DNA from: a virus | Strand: one strand, 5' to 3' | Virus record (IMG/VR): IMGVR_UViG_3300023174_000375 | Location: 1 to 36,683 of that record | Length of the DNA stretch: 36,683 nucleotides | In this document: in pieces, positions 25,388 to 34,735 of the stretch | Position numbering within the stretch: position 1 is the stretch's first letter | Layout of the letters: each line of letters starts with the position of its first letter | Translations under genes and position numbers: made by a program | The notes under the pieces: generated by a model | The model's input: the letters and a program-made list of their open reading frames with translations, nothing else | Told to the model about the DNA's origin: nothing | Databases searched by the model: none

Positions 25388-25592
25388 TTAAGTAAGCTCC
25401 AGTTAGAGTAGTTTAAAATTTCGATCAGAGTTTTGGGAACCATGTCCTCCCATATCCAATCACATCACGTTGAATAGCCAGTCTAACTGGTGCCAATATA
25501 TTCCCAGAGACTCTGCACTATGTACGAATATCAGTATTTATTGTGATTTTTAAAAAGCCGGTGCTAGGTGTGGTATTTTTAATACTATAGTA
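25388..25592. other. 205-base intergenic region before the giant fibre gene
   Basis: It contains a late-type octamer (AATAAATA, minus strand, 25535-25542) about 150 bases before the giant gene, an AT-rich palindrome at its right edge (25581-25594, overlapping the previous stop), and a small hairpin CCAGTCTAACTGG. No credible gene is seen. The long 5' leader is unusual compared with other units in this window. Confidence 0.6.
25535..25542 (-). promoter_or_regulatory. T4-type late promoter of the giant fibre gene (AATAAATA)
   Basis: The minus strand reads AATAAATA about 150 bases before the start codon at 25387, giving a long leader. It is the only late-type element in this intergenic region. 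Confidence 0.6.
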
Positions 25593-28500
25593 TTAGAACG
25601 ATGTTGGGGTGATTTCAATATAGTTGCCACCAGGAGCACTCACTGTATTGCCACCACCATCCGTCCAAGTATCGCCTGGTGTGATTTGTATACTGTAATT
25701 ACTGTTACGCATATAGGCAGCACCAAAATATGCATAGATTTGATACTGTGCGACCGATAATTGCACAATTCTAAACTTGTTTGGTGCCTGGTAAGTAATA
25801 TAACTGCCACCTGTACCCAAACGACTGTTTACACTGGCCGATCCTGCAGCATAGAAGTTTCCGCTTGATCCGGCAATATACGAACTATTGTTACTAACAG
25901 CAAACATAAGTTCTGTAACTTGATTTTGATTGGCAACGGCATTATATCCACAGTGAGCAACCAATCTCATATACAAACAATTGCCTGCCTGTGAAGTATT
26001 CCAAGTTCCCAACAAGAACCAAGCAGCTGATGCTGAATCATTCATTCCCCAACTTGGTGTAACTGCCTGGAATCTAGGTGCAGTGATATTTACTGCCGAG
26101 CCAGCAATGTTGCCGGTCACAGACAAGTTCCCACCCACTGACATACCACCAGTAAATGCTGTTGTATCTGATAACGCCGTGTTAATTATGTTTGCATAAG
26201 TGATGCCATCACTGGTTATTTGCCATCTGTCGACAGATTCATTCCAGCGCATTTGTACATTGGGCTCGTCGCCACGTACCACAAGCAGTCCGGCATTTTG
26301 TGTTGGTGTACCAGTTGTCCCATCTGAAATGTTGATGATGTTATCTTGTACATTCAAGTTGGTGACGTTTAGTGAAGTCGTAATGCCATTGACTGTTAAA
26401 TTACCAGTCACAGTCACGTCATCATTTAGACTAATATAGCCTGCGCCAGTGCCCGCCAATGTCAATGTACCATTGGTGCCAGTGGCAGCGATGCTGGGAG
26501 TGGTCAACCCAACTGGAATGGGTATAGGGTTTCCGTTAGTGGTTGTAAAATTAAAAGACGGGTCATACTGCACCGGACCTTTTAATTGAATGGTACCAGT
26601 ACCCAATGGATTGAGTTGAATATCACCCGCCCCAGTTGTCTGAATTTTAATTGTGCCACCGTTTATGGATGTTATGTTTGCGGTGCTTATGTTGGCAGTG
26701 ACTGTGGCGGCTGTGACATTTGCAGCCAGGACATTGCCTGTGTAAGTTGGTAGATAAGCCGCAATTTGTGCATTACCAAAGTCTGATGATATTCCAGTTA
26801 GAGCACTGCCGTCACCATAAAACTTGGCGGCAACGACATTACCAGTTGTTGTAATATTGCCACTAGCACTCAATGATGTTAGGTTGCCCACTGATGTCAA
26901 ACTTGATGCAACAACAGTTGAGTTTAGGGTCGTGCCAGCCAGGGTTGCTGCATTGGCTGCACTACCAATACCAGTTAACCCGCTACCGTCACCGTAGAAC
27001 TTGGCAGCAACAACGTTGCCAGTTGTGCTAATATTACCACTAGCACTTAGTGATGTCAGGTTACCAACTGACGTTAAACTTGAGTTAACAACTGTTGAAT
27101 TCAGTGTTGTGCCAGACAGTGTCTGTGCATTGGCTGTGACAGTAATATCAGCTGTACCATTAAATGCCACACCGTTGATGTTACGTGCGGTAGTCAAACT
27201 GGCTGCGCTACCAGTGGTATTTTGATTCAATGTGGCAATATATGCTGGTTGAATCACTGATCCCTGCCAGGTACCAGCAGTAATTGTGCCAACTGATGTT
27301 AGATTTGAATTAACCACTGCACTATTCAGGGTTGTACCAGTTAATGTCAGTGCATTAGCTGTTACAGTGGCACTACCACCCAGGGACACAGTTGTACCGT
27401 TGATTGTTACCCCGCTATTGGCCAAATATGCGTTTTGAATTGGTGTTGCTGACCAGGTACCAGCAATAATATTACCCACTGATGTAATATTGGGTTGTGC
27501 TGCTGTTGTTACGGTACCGCCGATGTTGCCTGTATAAGTTGGCAAATAAGCAGCAACCTGTGTGTTGCCATAACTGGCCGGTAACCCAGTCAAATTGCTA
27601 CCATCACCATAAAATTTGGCAGCAACAACATTACCAGTTGTAGTAATGTTACCGCTGGCACTCAATGATGTTAGGTTACCCACTGATGTCAAATTTGAGT
27701 TAACCACTGTTGAGTTCAGTGCTGTACCAGTCAATGTTGCTGCGTTAGCTGTTACTGTACCACTTGAGCCCAAATTAATTACTGTACCGTTAACAGTCAG
27801 ACTGCTGTTGGCCAGATACGCATTCTGGATTGGTGATGCTGACCAGGTACCAGTGATGATGTTACCCACTGCCGTAATATTAGTTTGTGATGATGTAGTT
27901 AATGTACCAGTCAATCTAGTTGCTGAAACATTGCCTGCAGTGATATTTCCAGTCACTGATAACGAATTCAACGTACCCACTGATGTAATATTGGGTTGTG
28001 CTGCTGTTGTTATCGTTCCGCCGATATTTCCCGCATACGTGGGCAGATAACTTGCAATTTGTGCATTACCAAAATTCGATGATATTCCAGTTAGAGCACT
28101 ACCATCACCATAAAACTTGGCGGCAACGACATTACCAGTTGTTGTAATATTGCCACTGGCATTTAGTGCAGTTAGGTTACCAATATTCCCCGCATAAGTT
28201 GGCAGATAAGCTGCAATTTGTGCATTGCCAAAGTTTGACGCTACCCCGGTCAAACCACTGCCATCACCATAGAACTTGGCAGCAACGACGTTACCAGTTG
28301 TGCTAATGTTGCCGCCACAGTAAATATTTTGCCAACGAACAGTGGCATTACCAATATCATATGAGGCAGTGGCCGACGGAATTAAATTGCCTGTGATTAT
28401 GACGTCTGAGTTTTCAAGGACAACCAGTGAAGAACTTTCAAAACTGGACAATTTAGAAAGACTTACACTGGTGCCACCTGCAGCAATGTGTCTAACTTCA

Positions 28501-29801
28501 ATAATATCAGTAATTAATGGAGTTTCACTAAAGACTATATTAACGCCATCCACTGTATATGACACATATGGCTGCTGTAAGGTACCGTTAATACTAACCA
28601 AAACCCCGTCTGACGTGGTTGCTGAAGTTAGTACGTAGACATTACTGACGCCATCTGGCTCAATGACGTCTGATGTGACCAAATACTCCCCCGGAGTTTC
28701 CCATTTGGTGCCATCGTAAAATTCAACGGCTCTTCGCTCGCTGTTGTATCTACCATATCCGATTTCAGCATTCACTGGACGAGTATTGTCATCTCCTACC
28801 GGTAATCTGATGGCCTGATTACCGGTTACTCTCAAAATTCCAGAATTTTGTGGACTTAGGATGATATTTCCCGACGAAGTAATTGTATCATCACCGAGTG
28901 TCAGAAGCCCAACATTGACTGAATTTACATAAAAGTTGGCAGAATTTGCAGTTATATTTGCTTTGAGAACACCATCAACCACAAAGTTAATTTTTCCTGG
29001 CAGAATGTTATCGTCAATAATTTCAACTTTGGTGTCTCCAGCATATATCACATTGGCTGTGCTGGTTATTTGCCCCGCAATATTGCTTATTTGATTATTG
29101 AGATAATTAAGATTTACTGCATCCTGACCGTTTATTGGGTCTGCCACATTACTAATAATACTGTTACTAACAAAAATATACCCATTAGCAGGGAATAGTG
29201 TGAGATTGGCATTGGTGCTGATGGTAGTACCGTTGAACTTGATGTTACCGGTGACACCAAACTCGCCCACATATCTTGCACCGGAAACAAAAACACTCTT
29301 ACCAGTAACTCCCGTAGTAATGCTAGCAGGTAAGTTATCACCAATGAAATGCAATACTCCGCTCTGGTAGTCGAAAAACCACTCGTCATTATTAGTCGAC
29401 CCAGCAGCAAGTAATTGTGTACCAGTGGTCTGGGGTGTCAGAGATCCGGCAGCATCAACATAAACTTTGACCAGATACGTTGAGCCAAATTCAGTGGTAA
29501 CCCAGTCGGTGAGGTTAGTCTTCCAGGTTCTGTTATCAGTTGCAGTTATATCCTCCACACATTCAACTGTGGCAGATGTATTTGCTGAATCGCTGTAGAT
29601 ACGAACAATATCATTGGAAACGGCAGGTATAACCGCCGGTATCTGATCTGAGTTTTTCCATACTTTATCCCCACGGACCAACAGTGGACTTGGAATACTT
29701 TCGTTAAACGCCTGTTTATTCGCTGGAATATCGGTTTTGGTCAACCCAAATCCCAGTTTTTTAAACAGATAATCAACTTTTTGTGTATCAGAAATAGCCA
29801 T
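25593..29801 (-). CDS. Tail-fibre protein, 1402 residues, with a distinct C-terminal tip
   Basis: The N-terminal 50 residues (KVDYLFKKLGFGLTKTD...) recall cyanophage fibre proteins and may attach to the tail. Residues ~345-440 hold the shared cassette RYNSERRAVEFYDGTKW plus a beta domain ending IIEVRHIAAGG. A SYDIGNATVRWQNIY motif (near 470) follows. The middle (to about 1100) repeats GNVVAAKFYGDGS.LTG five times and TLTGT.LNSTVVNSNLTSVG-type strands, with RNINGVAFNGTADITV, a known fibre motif. Residues ~1145-1205 carry the DNIINISDG...MRWNESVDRWQI cassette. The last ~165 residues, from SWGMNDSASAAWFLLG, form a unique aromatic, compact tip likely to bind the receptor. Its ATG overlaps the previous stop (TAATG). 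Confidence 0.9.
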   Translation of the reverse strand: MAISDTQKVDYLFKKLGFGLTKTDIPANKQAFNESIPSPLLVRGDKVWKNSDQIPAVIPAVSNDIVRIYSDSANTSATVECVEDITATDNRTWKTNLTDWVTTEFGSTYLVKVYVDAAGSLTPQTTGTQLLAAGSTNNDEWFFDYQSGVLHFIGDNLPASITTGVTGKSVFVSGARYVGEFGVTGNIKFNGTTISTNANLTLFPANGYIFVSNSIISNVADPINGQDAVNLNYLNNQISNIAGQITSTANVIYAGDTKVEIIDDNILPGKINFVVDGVLKANITANSANFYVNSVNVGLLTLGDDTITSSGNIILSPQNSGILRVTGNQAIRLPVGDDNTRPVNAEIGYGRYNSERRAVEFYDGTKWETPGEYLVTSDVIEPDGVSNVYVLTSATTSDGVLVSINGTLQQPYVSYTVDGVNIVFSETPLITDIIEVRHIAAGGTSVSLSKLSSFESSSLVVLENSDVIITGNLIPSATASYDIGNATVRWQNIYCGGNISTTGNVVAAKFYGDGSGLTGVASNFGNAQIAAYLPTYAGNIGNLTALNASGNITTTGNVVAAKFYGDGSALTGISSNFGNAQIASYLPTYAGNIGGTITTAAQPNITSVGTLNSLSVTGNITAGNVSATRLTGTLTTSSQTNITAVGNIITGTWSASPIQNAYLANSSLTVNGTVINLGSSGTVTANAATLTGTALNSTVVNSNLTSVGNLTSLSASGNITTTGNVVAAKFYGDGSNLTGLPASYGNTQVAAYLPTYTGNIGGTVTTAAQPNITSVGNIIAGTWSATPIQNAYLANSGVTINGTTVSLGGSATVTANALTLTGTTLNSAVVNSNLTSVGTITAGTWQGSVIQPAYIATLNQNTTGSAASLTTARNINGVAFNGTADITVTANAQTLSGTTLNSTVVNSSLTSVGNLTSLSASGNISTTGNVVAAKFYGDGSGLTGIGSAANAATLAGTTLNSTVVASSLTSVGNLTSLSASGNITTTGNVVAAKFYGDGSALTGISSDFGNAQIAAYLPTYTGNVLAANVTAATVTANISTANITSINGGTIKIQTTGAGDIQLNPLGTGTIQLKGPVQYDPSFNFTTTNGNPIPIPVGLTTPSIAATGTNGTLTLAGTGAGYISLNDDVTVTGNLTVNGITTSLNVTNLNVQDNIINISDGTTGTPTQNAGLLVVRGDEPNVQMRWNESVDRWQITSDGITYANIINTALSDTTAFTGGMSVGGNLSVTGNIAGSAVNITAPRFQAVTPSWGMNDSASAAWFLLGTWNTSQAGNCLYMRLVAHCGYNAVANQNQVTELMFAVSNNSSYIAGSSGNFYAAGSASVNSRLGTGGSYITYQAPNKFRIVQLSVAQYQIYAYFGAAYMRNSNYSIQITPGDTWTDGGGNTVSAPGGNYIEITPTSF

Positions 29802-32800
29802 TATGCTGCTACCCCCACGCTAATGGCCGTTACGCTGTCTCCAGGGGCCAATTTAATTCTAACCAGGCAATTTTTTCCAGTGGCATTGGATAAATTTTCT
29901 GCACCTAGTGTCATGGTGTAACTAGTGCCCGCGATAACACTTCCAATGGGTATTCTGTCAGCATTTGTCAGGGCACATCCATTGGAGCCATTGCCGCCTG
30001 CGGCAGTGTTAGCGCCCGGAACACCAGCACCGGTGTAAGCAGTTGTTCCATCTATCCATCCACTAAGTGTGCTGGTGCTGTCGATCTGTGTGCCGGGTGC
30101 GGCAATCCACAGTCCACTGATTTTTCCCGACAGTGTTATGTCAAAGTTGGCAGTGACAGTTCGTCTAAATGCAAATGTAAAATATTGTGCTCCACTACGA
30201 CCAGTGATCAAATCTGGGCCCGCTGGCAGATACCCCGTGCTGAAATTAATGGTGTTGAGATGTCTGAGTGTACCCCATCTGACAATGGCCTCGTCTGTGC
30301 CAGCCACTGTGCTGGTGCTGGTCCAGGCATTGCTGGTATAAAAATCCCTGGCAGTGTATGTGGGAGTGTCGCCTCTGAGTCCCAAATTGACACGTTTGCC
30401 ATTATCAGTGTAGGTTGCGCCCAAAGAACTACTGACCGGAATAGTCATTTCATCAAATCCAGTCAGACTCTGACTGTAAATTTGTATCCGGGTGGGCAAT
30501 GTTACCGAAGCACTGGTGCCGTTGATGTTGTCCATGGTTAGAATAAGGTTACCCACTGCTCGGGCACTGCCATCAATATTAACAGTGACATTGCCCAGGG
30601 TATATGTGGAATTGACTCCCACGTTGGCCTGGGGTATACTACCACTCAGCATGGTAACAGCCCCGTCAATTTGACTGTAGGTCTTGGTCTGTGAACTGAT
30701 TATTGCTCCAGATGTGCTCTCATCCAGGGTACCATTTGTTATGGTCAGCGGACTAATATTTCTGTAGGTTTGTCCGATAAAATTAGTAACAGCAACATTA
30801 CTAACAGTAATTTGTCCGCCGGTATTATAATAAGGAACTCCAGAAATGTAACGTAATGTACCCGCACTGGCTTGTGTCACTACAACATTTCCAACGTTTA
30901 GTGTAGGAACTGCAGTGAGATTATCTTTGACAAATCCAATACTATTGGTGTTGCCAGTCACACTATGACTCAAATGAGTATCGTTGTACCCATATGCCAG
31001 ACTACTGAACGCTATGGCGCTGTGTGCATTGAATACTTTATAAAATCCGGTGGGATAAGTGGCTGCACTGATGACCAAATGTGCATCTCTGTCATCGTCT
31101 ACCACTAGATTGGTATAAGTGCCGGACCTGTTGGTACTGATGCTGAAATTAGTACTGCCGGTACTGGTGCGATTGGTATAGCACACCAATGTTCCGGTCA
31201 AGCTGGTGTTGGCACCGGTGATGGTATTGGTGATCAGCGTCGTGCCTGACCCATATCTGGTAACGCTGGTACCAGCAGCTGGAATATTTCCTGTGGTATT
31301 ATCAGTGGCACTGGCTGCTAACAACGGTCCGGTGCCTTGACTTGCGGTGCTCATACTTAGTGTTTTGGTACTGAGTGCACCGGGTGCTGCAGGATTGGCT
31401 TTGATGTTGATATAATTGGTTCGAATTTTTCTGTTGGTCTGTGACAGAGTGCCGGGAGTCCCTGTGGCATCTAGATACACAGTTTTTGTTCCCACGCCGG
31501 TGTAGGTGTGTGTGATGTTGCTGCCCACAGGTGTTCCAGCAACATTTCCGCTTAGTGGGCCATCACTGGTGGTGTCGCCCCAGTTCCAGGTATACGTTGT
31601 AGCCAACTGACTGGTGTTATTACTGGTAAAAGTTGCTCGATTATTTCCATTGTAGTCAGTAAAAATATACCCAGTTAATGCATCATCTGCAGTGGCATCA
31701 CTGACAGTCACGGCCTGTGAAGTGAAGTCTGCTCTGACTTCGGGTTCCACATAGATTGCAGTATTGGCACTGACAAATGGACTCAGTGTGTGACCATTTA
31801 AGACTTCCAATTTTGCATAGTAAATTGCAGTATTGCCTGCTGCTTGATCGGCTGCAGATAATGCGTATGTGTGCGTGATTGCGGTTCCGGGATTTCCTGC
31901 CACACCCGATTGTATGTTTACATTACTAGTTGTAGCATCACCCCAGGTCCAGCGATAACGATTGTTAACAAAGGTCGCAGTCGAGCCAGGATTGGTTGCC
32001 GTACCGTTGGTAAAACTTATGGCACCACCACCGTTGGACTGGAAATTAATGACTCTTATGGTGTTAGCAGTGAACACCGGAGTATGTGTACTATAAACAT
32101 ATTCGGTTGTTGGCGCGCTATTGACCACCACTGGTGTTGGACCAGCAGTGGTACTGCTACCAGTCAAAATAATGTTATAAGTGGCGTCGCCACCACTGTT
32201 GGTGTAAGTATGACTCAGTGTAGTCCAGGCATTTGCTGGTGTCACTGCAGTGCCATCTCCCCAGTATATCTGGTAACCCGTGGCATACTGACTGGTATTA
32301 GTAATTGTGGTACTGGCGGTGGTGTTGATACTGGTGGGGTTGGTGGTAAATGCTGGTATTGGTACCGGTGTGTACAGCAGGATATAGTTGGATTTGTCTG
32401 CATAATCCACTGATCCTCGGGCCCCAGCAGCAATATTGCCCGATAGAGTTCCGTTGGTGTTGTATGCTTTAAAACTAACTGAATAGGTACCACCCGATAC
32501 ATTGCTGTAGGTATGCGTTACCACATTACCAGCCGTACTGGTAATACCGTCACCAAAATCCCAGTAATAGGCATTGGGATTGCCAGTGTAAATACCAGTA
32601 AATCTCACAGCCAACGCACTAGGACCGGCCAGAACGTTGGCTGTAAAATCCACATCGCTGACATATGTGCCTTTGAAGACATTCAGTACCACCTGATTGA
32701 GATCGTCAATGCTGTCAGTTACCGAAGTCAGTGTATTCCAATGTCTGTAGGCACCATTGGCAACCAGACTGCCATCAATGGGTGTACCCAAAGGAATAAC

Positions 32801-33271
32801 ATTACCAATCTTGGGAATATTGGCGGTGAAATTGTTAATGACATCAGTGGCACGATCAACATAAATTTTAGTTACAGCATCCTGGGGATCCACTGGATCC
32901 TGGACCCAGTGGATAAATGTATTACCAGCATTTACATAGGAATTCGCCACAATTGACAAATTACCAATGTTTGCATTGCTGGTGTTAACTGTGTTGGATA
33001 TTACATTGCCGGCATATGATGTGCGCCACCAATGAGTGGTATTGCCCAAATCGTACGACAAATTGGCAGCAGTCAGTACGTTGCCAGCTCTGACTAGAAT
33101 ATTGCCATTAACAGTCAATGGTTCTGACGGATTGTTCCCGTTTATACCAACATAAAAGTTGGCAAAATCCATATGGACCAGCGTATTGCCATCAGTGACG
33201 AACTTTAGATCTACTCCCTGGCGATCTAAATCTGACAATAATGAATATCCAGGAACGCGACTAATGGCCAT
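29801..33271 (-). CDS. Virion fibre protein with four PKD domains
   Basis: A 1156-residue protein. The N-terminal 200 residues carry fibre motifs (NLSYDLGNTTHWWRTSYAGN near 70-89; QDPVDPQDAVTKIYVD near 124-139). Four PKD-type beta-sandwich domains follow at about 207-285, 305-375, 398-500 and 512-605, each with a WDFGDG-like strand (WDFGDG at 237, YWGDG at 336, WTWGD at 441, WNWGD at 562) and a matching THTY strand (252, 353 as SHTY, 466, 587). The C-terminal ~550 residues are beta-rich with no recognised domain, ending in a Gly-rich SGWIDGTTAYTGAG...AAGGNG...CAL region. PKD domains usually mediate protein or carbohydrate contacts at cell surfaces. Probably a structural or host-contact fibre; Shine-Dalgarno GAGGAT and a late promoter support the start. 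Confidence 0.9.
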   Translation of the reverse strand: MAISRVPGYSLLSDLDRQGVDLKFVTDGNTLVHMDFANFYVGINGNNPSEPLTVNGNILVRAGNVLTAANLSYDLGNTTHWWRTSYAGNVISNTVNTSNANIGNLSIVANSYVNAGNTFIHWVQDPVDPQDAVTKIYVDRATDVINNFTANIPKIGNVIPLGTPIDGSLVANGAYRHWNTLTSVTDSIDDLNQVVLNVFKGTYVSDVDFTANVLAGPSALAVRFTGIYTGNPNAYYWDFGDGITSTAGNVVTHTYSNVSGGTYSVSFKAYNTNGTLSGNIAAGARGSVDYADKSNYILLYTPVPIPAFTTNPTSINTTASTTITNTSQYATGYQIYWGDGTAVTPANAWTTLSHTYTNSGGDATYNIILTGSSTTAGPTPVVVNSAPTTEYVYSTHTPVFTANTIRVINFQSNGGGAISFTNGTATNPGSTATFVNNRYRWTWGDATTSNVNIQSGVAGNPGTAITHTYALSAADQAAGNTAIYYAKLEVLNGHTLSPFVSANTAIYVEPEVRADFTSQAVTVSDATADDALTGYIFTDYNGNNRATFTSNNTSQLATTYTWNWGDTTSDGPLSGNVAGTPVGSNITHTYTGVGTKTVYLDATGTPGTLSQTNRKIRTNYINIKANPAAPGALSTKTLSMSTASQGTGPLLAASATDNTTGNIPAAGTSVTRYGSGTTLITNTITGANTSLTGTLVCYTNRTSTGSTNFSISTNRSGTYTNLVVDDDRDAHLVISAATYPTGFYKVFNAHSAIAFSSLAYGYNDTHLSHSVTGNTNSIGFVKDNLTAVPTLNVGNVVVTQASAGTLRYISGVPYYNTGGQITVSNVAVTNFIGQTYRNISPLTITNGTLDESTSGAIISSQTKTYSQIDGAVTMLSGSIPQANVGVNSTYTLGNVTVNIDGSARAVGNLILTMDNINGTSASVTLPTRIQIYSQSLTGFDEMTIPVSSSLGATYTDNGKRVNLGLRGDTPTYTARDFYTSNAWTSTSTVAGTDEAIVRWGTLRHLNTINFSTGYLPAGPDLITGRSGAQYFTFAFRRTVTANFDITLSGKISGLWIAAPGTQIDSTSTLSGWIDGTTAYTGAGVPGANTAAGGNGSNGCALTNADRIPIGSVIAGTSYTMTLGAENLSNATGKNCLVRIKLAPGDSVTAISVGVAA

Positions 33272-33289
33272 TAAAAAATCCTCTTACTA

Positions 33290-33297
33290 TATTTATG
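33290..33297 (-). promoter_or_regulatory. T4-type late promoter of the PKD fibre gene (CATAAATA)
   Basis: The minus strand reads CATAAATA 19 bases before the ATG at 33271, with AGAGGAT as Shine-Dalgarno. It is placed so that the PKD gene and downstream fibres form a transcription unit. Confidence 0.7.
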
Positions 33298-33303
33298 GAT
33301 CAA

Positions 33304-33726
33304 TTAACCCACTATGGTGCTGCTGATGCCGTGTATGATTGTAATATCGGCACCATTTGAAGGGGGGCTGGTAAATTTTATTGTATCGGTACCATCAAAT
33401 GTATAGTTTGTGCCCGGAATTTGATACACTGTACCTACATGGACCAGTGCGTATGCTTCAGATCCCACAGGATACGTATAACTCATGGGTCCGTAACTAG
33501 TACTGGTGCCATCTCCAGTGAAACCATCTTTGCTCATCAGGGAAAATCCTTCACGAGCAACTGCATTCCAAACCGCATTGTTATAAAATTCCAGTTTACC
33601 AGTAGTGGTGTTGTATCTGGCCTGCCCCGGCACTGGCGAATCGGGCCCAACACCGCTGGAACTTGTTGGGAAACCCAATACGTAACTGGCAGATTTAAAA
33701 ACTCTATTTTTTAGCATATGTGCCAT
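33304..33726 (-). CDS. Small fibre-module protein
   Basis: A 140-residue protein made of one fibre cassette. Residues 33-53 (PGQARYNTTTGKLEFYNNAVW) and the beta domain at 60-134 (GFTGDGTSTSYGPM, GTVYQIPGTNYTFDGTDTIKFTS, ITIIHGI) match segments in the 1402- and 3538-residue proteins. A separately encoded single cassette could be a fibre-associated protein or a short fibre. It starts two bases after the previous stop, with GGGAAT as Shine-Dalgarno. Confidence 0.85.
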   Translation of the reverse strand: MAHMLKNRVFKSASYVLGFPTSSSGVGPDSPVPGQARYNTTTGKLEFYNNAVWNAVAREGFSLMSKDGFTGDGTSTSYGPMSYTYPVGSEAYALVHVGTVYQIPGTNYTFDGTDTIKFTSPPSNGADITIIHGISSTIVG

Positions 33727-33728
33727 GG

Positions 33729-34040
33729 TTAAATTCCCACATAACTAACAGTGGCAGTGATGACGTTTGCGGCAGTTGCACTGGCTTGTATCATGTCCCC
33801 GTCAGCTAAAACCAATTTTTCCATGTCTACCACCAGAGTATCTCCGGCCGCAATTTGCACATCTTTATAAATCTGAACTGCTGCGTTGGCAGTTGCAGTG
33901 CCTTGGGGCATGAGATAGACATTTAAGTTTCTAGCTGCGGAATCTGTATTACAGAAATACATCACTGAAACCACAGTATTTCCTGAACTAACATAGATAT
34001 TTGCAGTCGCAAGAGTTAGCGAAGTGTTAGATATTGACAT
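33729..34040 (-). CDS. Small beta-rich structural protein
   Basis: A 103-residue protein predicted to be all beta (ANIYVSSGNTVVSVMYFCN, LVVDMEKLVLADGDMIQASA). The layout of short strands resembles a single beta-sandwich domain of the kind used as virion decoration or fibre-adaptor proteins in T4-like cyanophages, but I know no function. It lies eight bases after the 198-residue protein and two bases before the next gene, so it is co-transcribed with both. Confidence 0.8.
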   Translation of the reverse strand: MSISNTSLTLATANIYVSSGNTVVSVMYFCNTDSAARNLNVYLMPQGTATANAAVQIYKDVQIAAGDTLVVDMEKLVLADGDMIQASATAANVITATVSYVGI

Positions 34041-34048
34041 TATTATTC

Positions 34049-34645
34049 CTATAATATTAGCGAGTAGCCAAATGCACGTGTTTTGGTAACTAGTTCTTGA
34101 TTGGCGGCGGCCCCATTCACCACATAAACTCCCGATGTACCTGCTGCGGGACTAGCCGCATAAACCACTGTGGCATTGGCTGCTGCAACAGGCGGTGTTG
34201 TGGAGTTATTAATTTGTAAATTACCAGTAAAATTAATATTTCCTACATTGGATGATATAGTTTGACTATTGGTATTTAAATTGCCGCCCAACGCTGGGGT
34301 TTGGTCGTCAATGACTGCTGTCAGATACGTTTTATTACCGATAGTTGCAATATTAGCATAGGTACTACCATCATTAGTAATTTGCCATTTCTGATAAGGC
34401 TCATACCAGCGAAGCACCACATTAGCTAGCACTCCACGATTTACAATCAACCCGGCACTACCTGTACCAGCTGGCCCCACACCTGAACCAGTCTCACCAT
34501 TGTTCAGATTAATCAATTTGTCAGTAATATAGGTATCCGTGGAAGTCACAGAAGTCTGTACACCTTGCACAACAAGATTGCCTTTAATAATGGTCTGTGG
34601 ACCATCAATGGTGTAGATGGTGTTAAATTTTTTAACTGTGGCCAT
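34049..34645 (-). CDS. Fibre-module protein, 198 residues
   Basis: Residues 18-34 (IIKGNLVVQGVQTSVTS) and 36-98 form the second shared fibre cassette: YITDKLINLNNGETG, then AGLIVNRG and VLRWYEPYQKWQITNDG. The same pattern is present at the N-terminus of the giant fibre protein and near residue 1150 of the 1402-residue protein. The C-terminal 60 residues are Ala/Asn-rich and end in TKTRAFGYSLIL. It likely contributes to fibre assembly or attachment. A perfect TATAAATA late promoter lies 22 bases upstream, and a strong terminator isolates it from the gene before. Confidence 0.85.
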   Translation of the reverse strand: MATVKKFNTIYTIDGPQTIIKGNLVVQGVQTSVTSTDTYITDKLINLNNGETGSGVGPAGTGSAGLIVNRGVLANVVLRWYEPYQKWQITNDGSTYANIATIGNKTYLTAVIDDQTPALGGNLNTNSQTISSNVGNINFTGNLQINNSTTPPVAAANATVVYAASPAAGTSGVYVVNGAAANQELVTKTRAFGYSLIL

Positions 34646-34666
34646 ACTGAATATTCCAATTTACAT

Positions 34667-34674
34667 TATTTATA
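34667..34674 (-). promoter_or_regulatory. T4-type late promoter (TATAAATA, exact consensus)
   Basis: The minus strand reads TATAAATA 22 bases before the ATG at 34645, just after a terminator. It would start the 198-103-140 residue gene set. Confidence 0.8.
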
Positions 34675-34690
34675 CTAAAAAGTACATAGA

Positions 34691-34721
34691 AAAAAATAGC
34701 GGCTGTTAGCCGCTATTTTTT
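34691..34721 (-). terminator. Strong intrinsic terminator
   Basis: A perfect 14-base-pair stem (AAAAAATAGCGGCT with AGCCGCTATTTTTT) and a three-base loop, ending in a run of six T on either strand. It lies 15 bases after the stop of the 136-residue gene and separates it from the next late promoter. Confidence 0.92.
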
Positions 34722-34735
34722 ATGAGTTACTGTAT

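Noticed and set aside
25581-25594. Perfect 14-base palindrome AATACTATAGTATT
   Set aside because: All A/T except two bases and with no loop; it overlaps a stop codon and is too weak for a terminator or a clear operator.
30185-32956. Several plus-strand frames opposite the PKD protein
   Set aside because: The minus-strand product has clear PKD motifs; the plus-strand products are Cys/Ser/Thr-rich with no motif or ribosome site.
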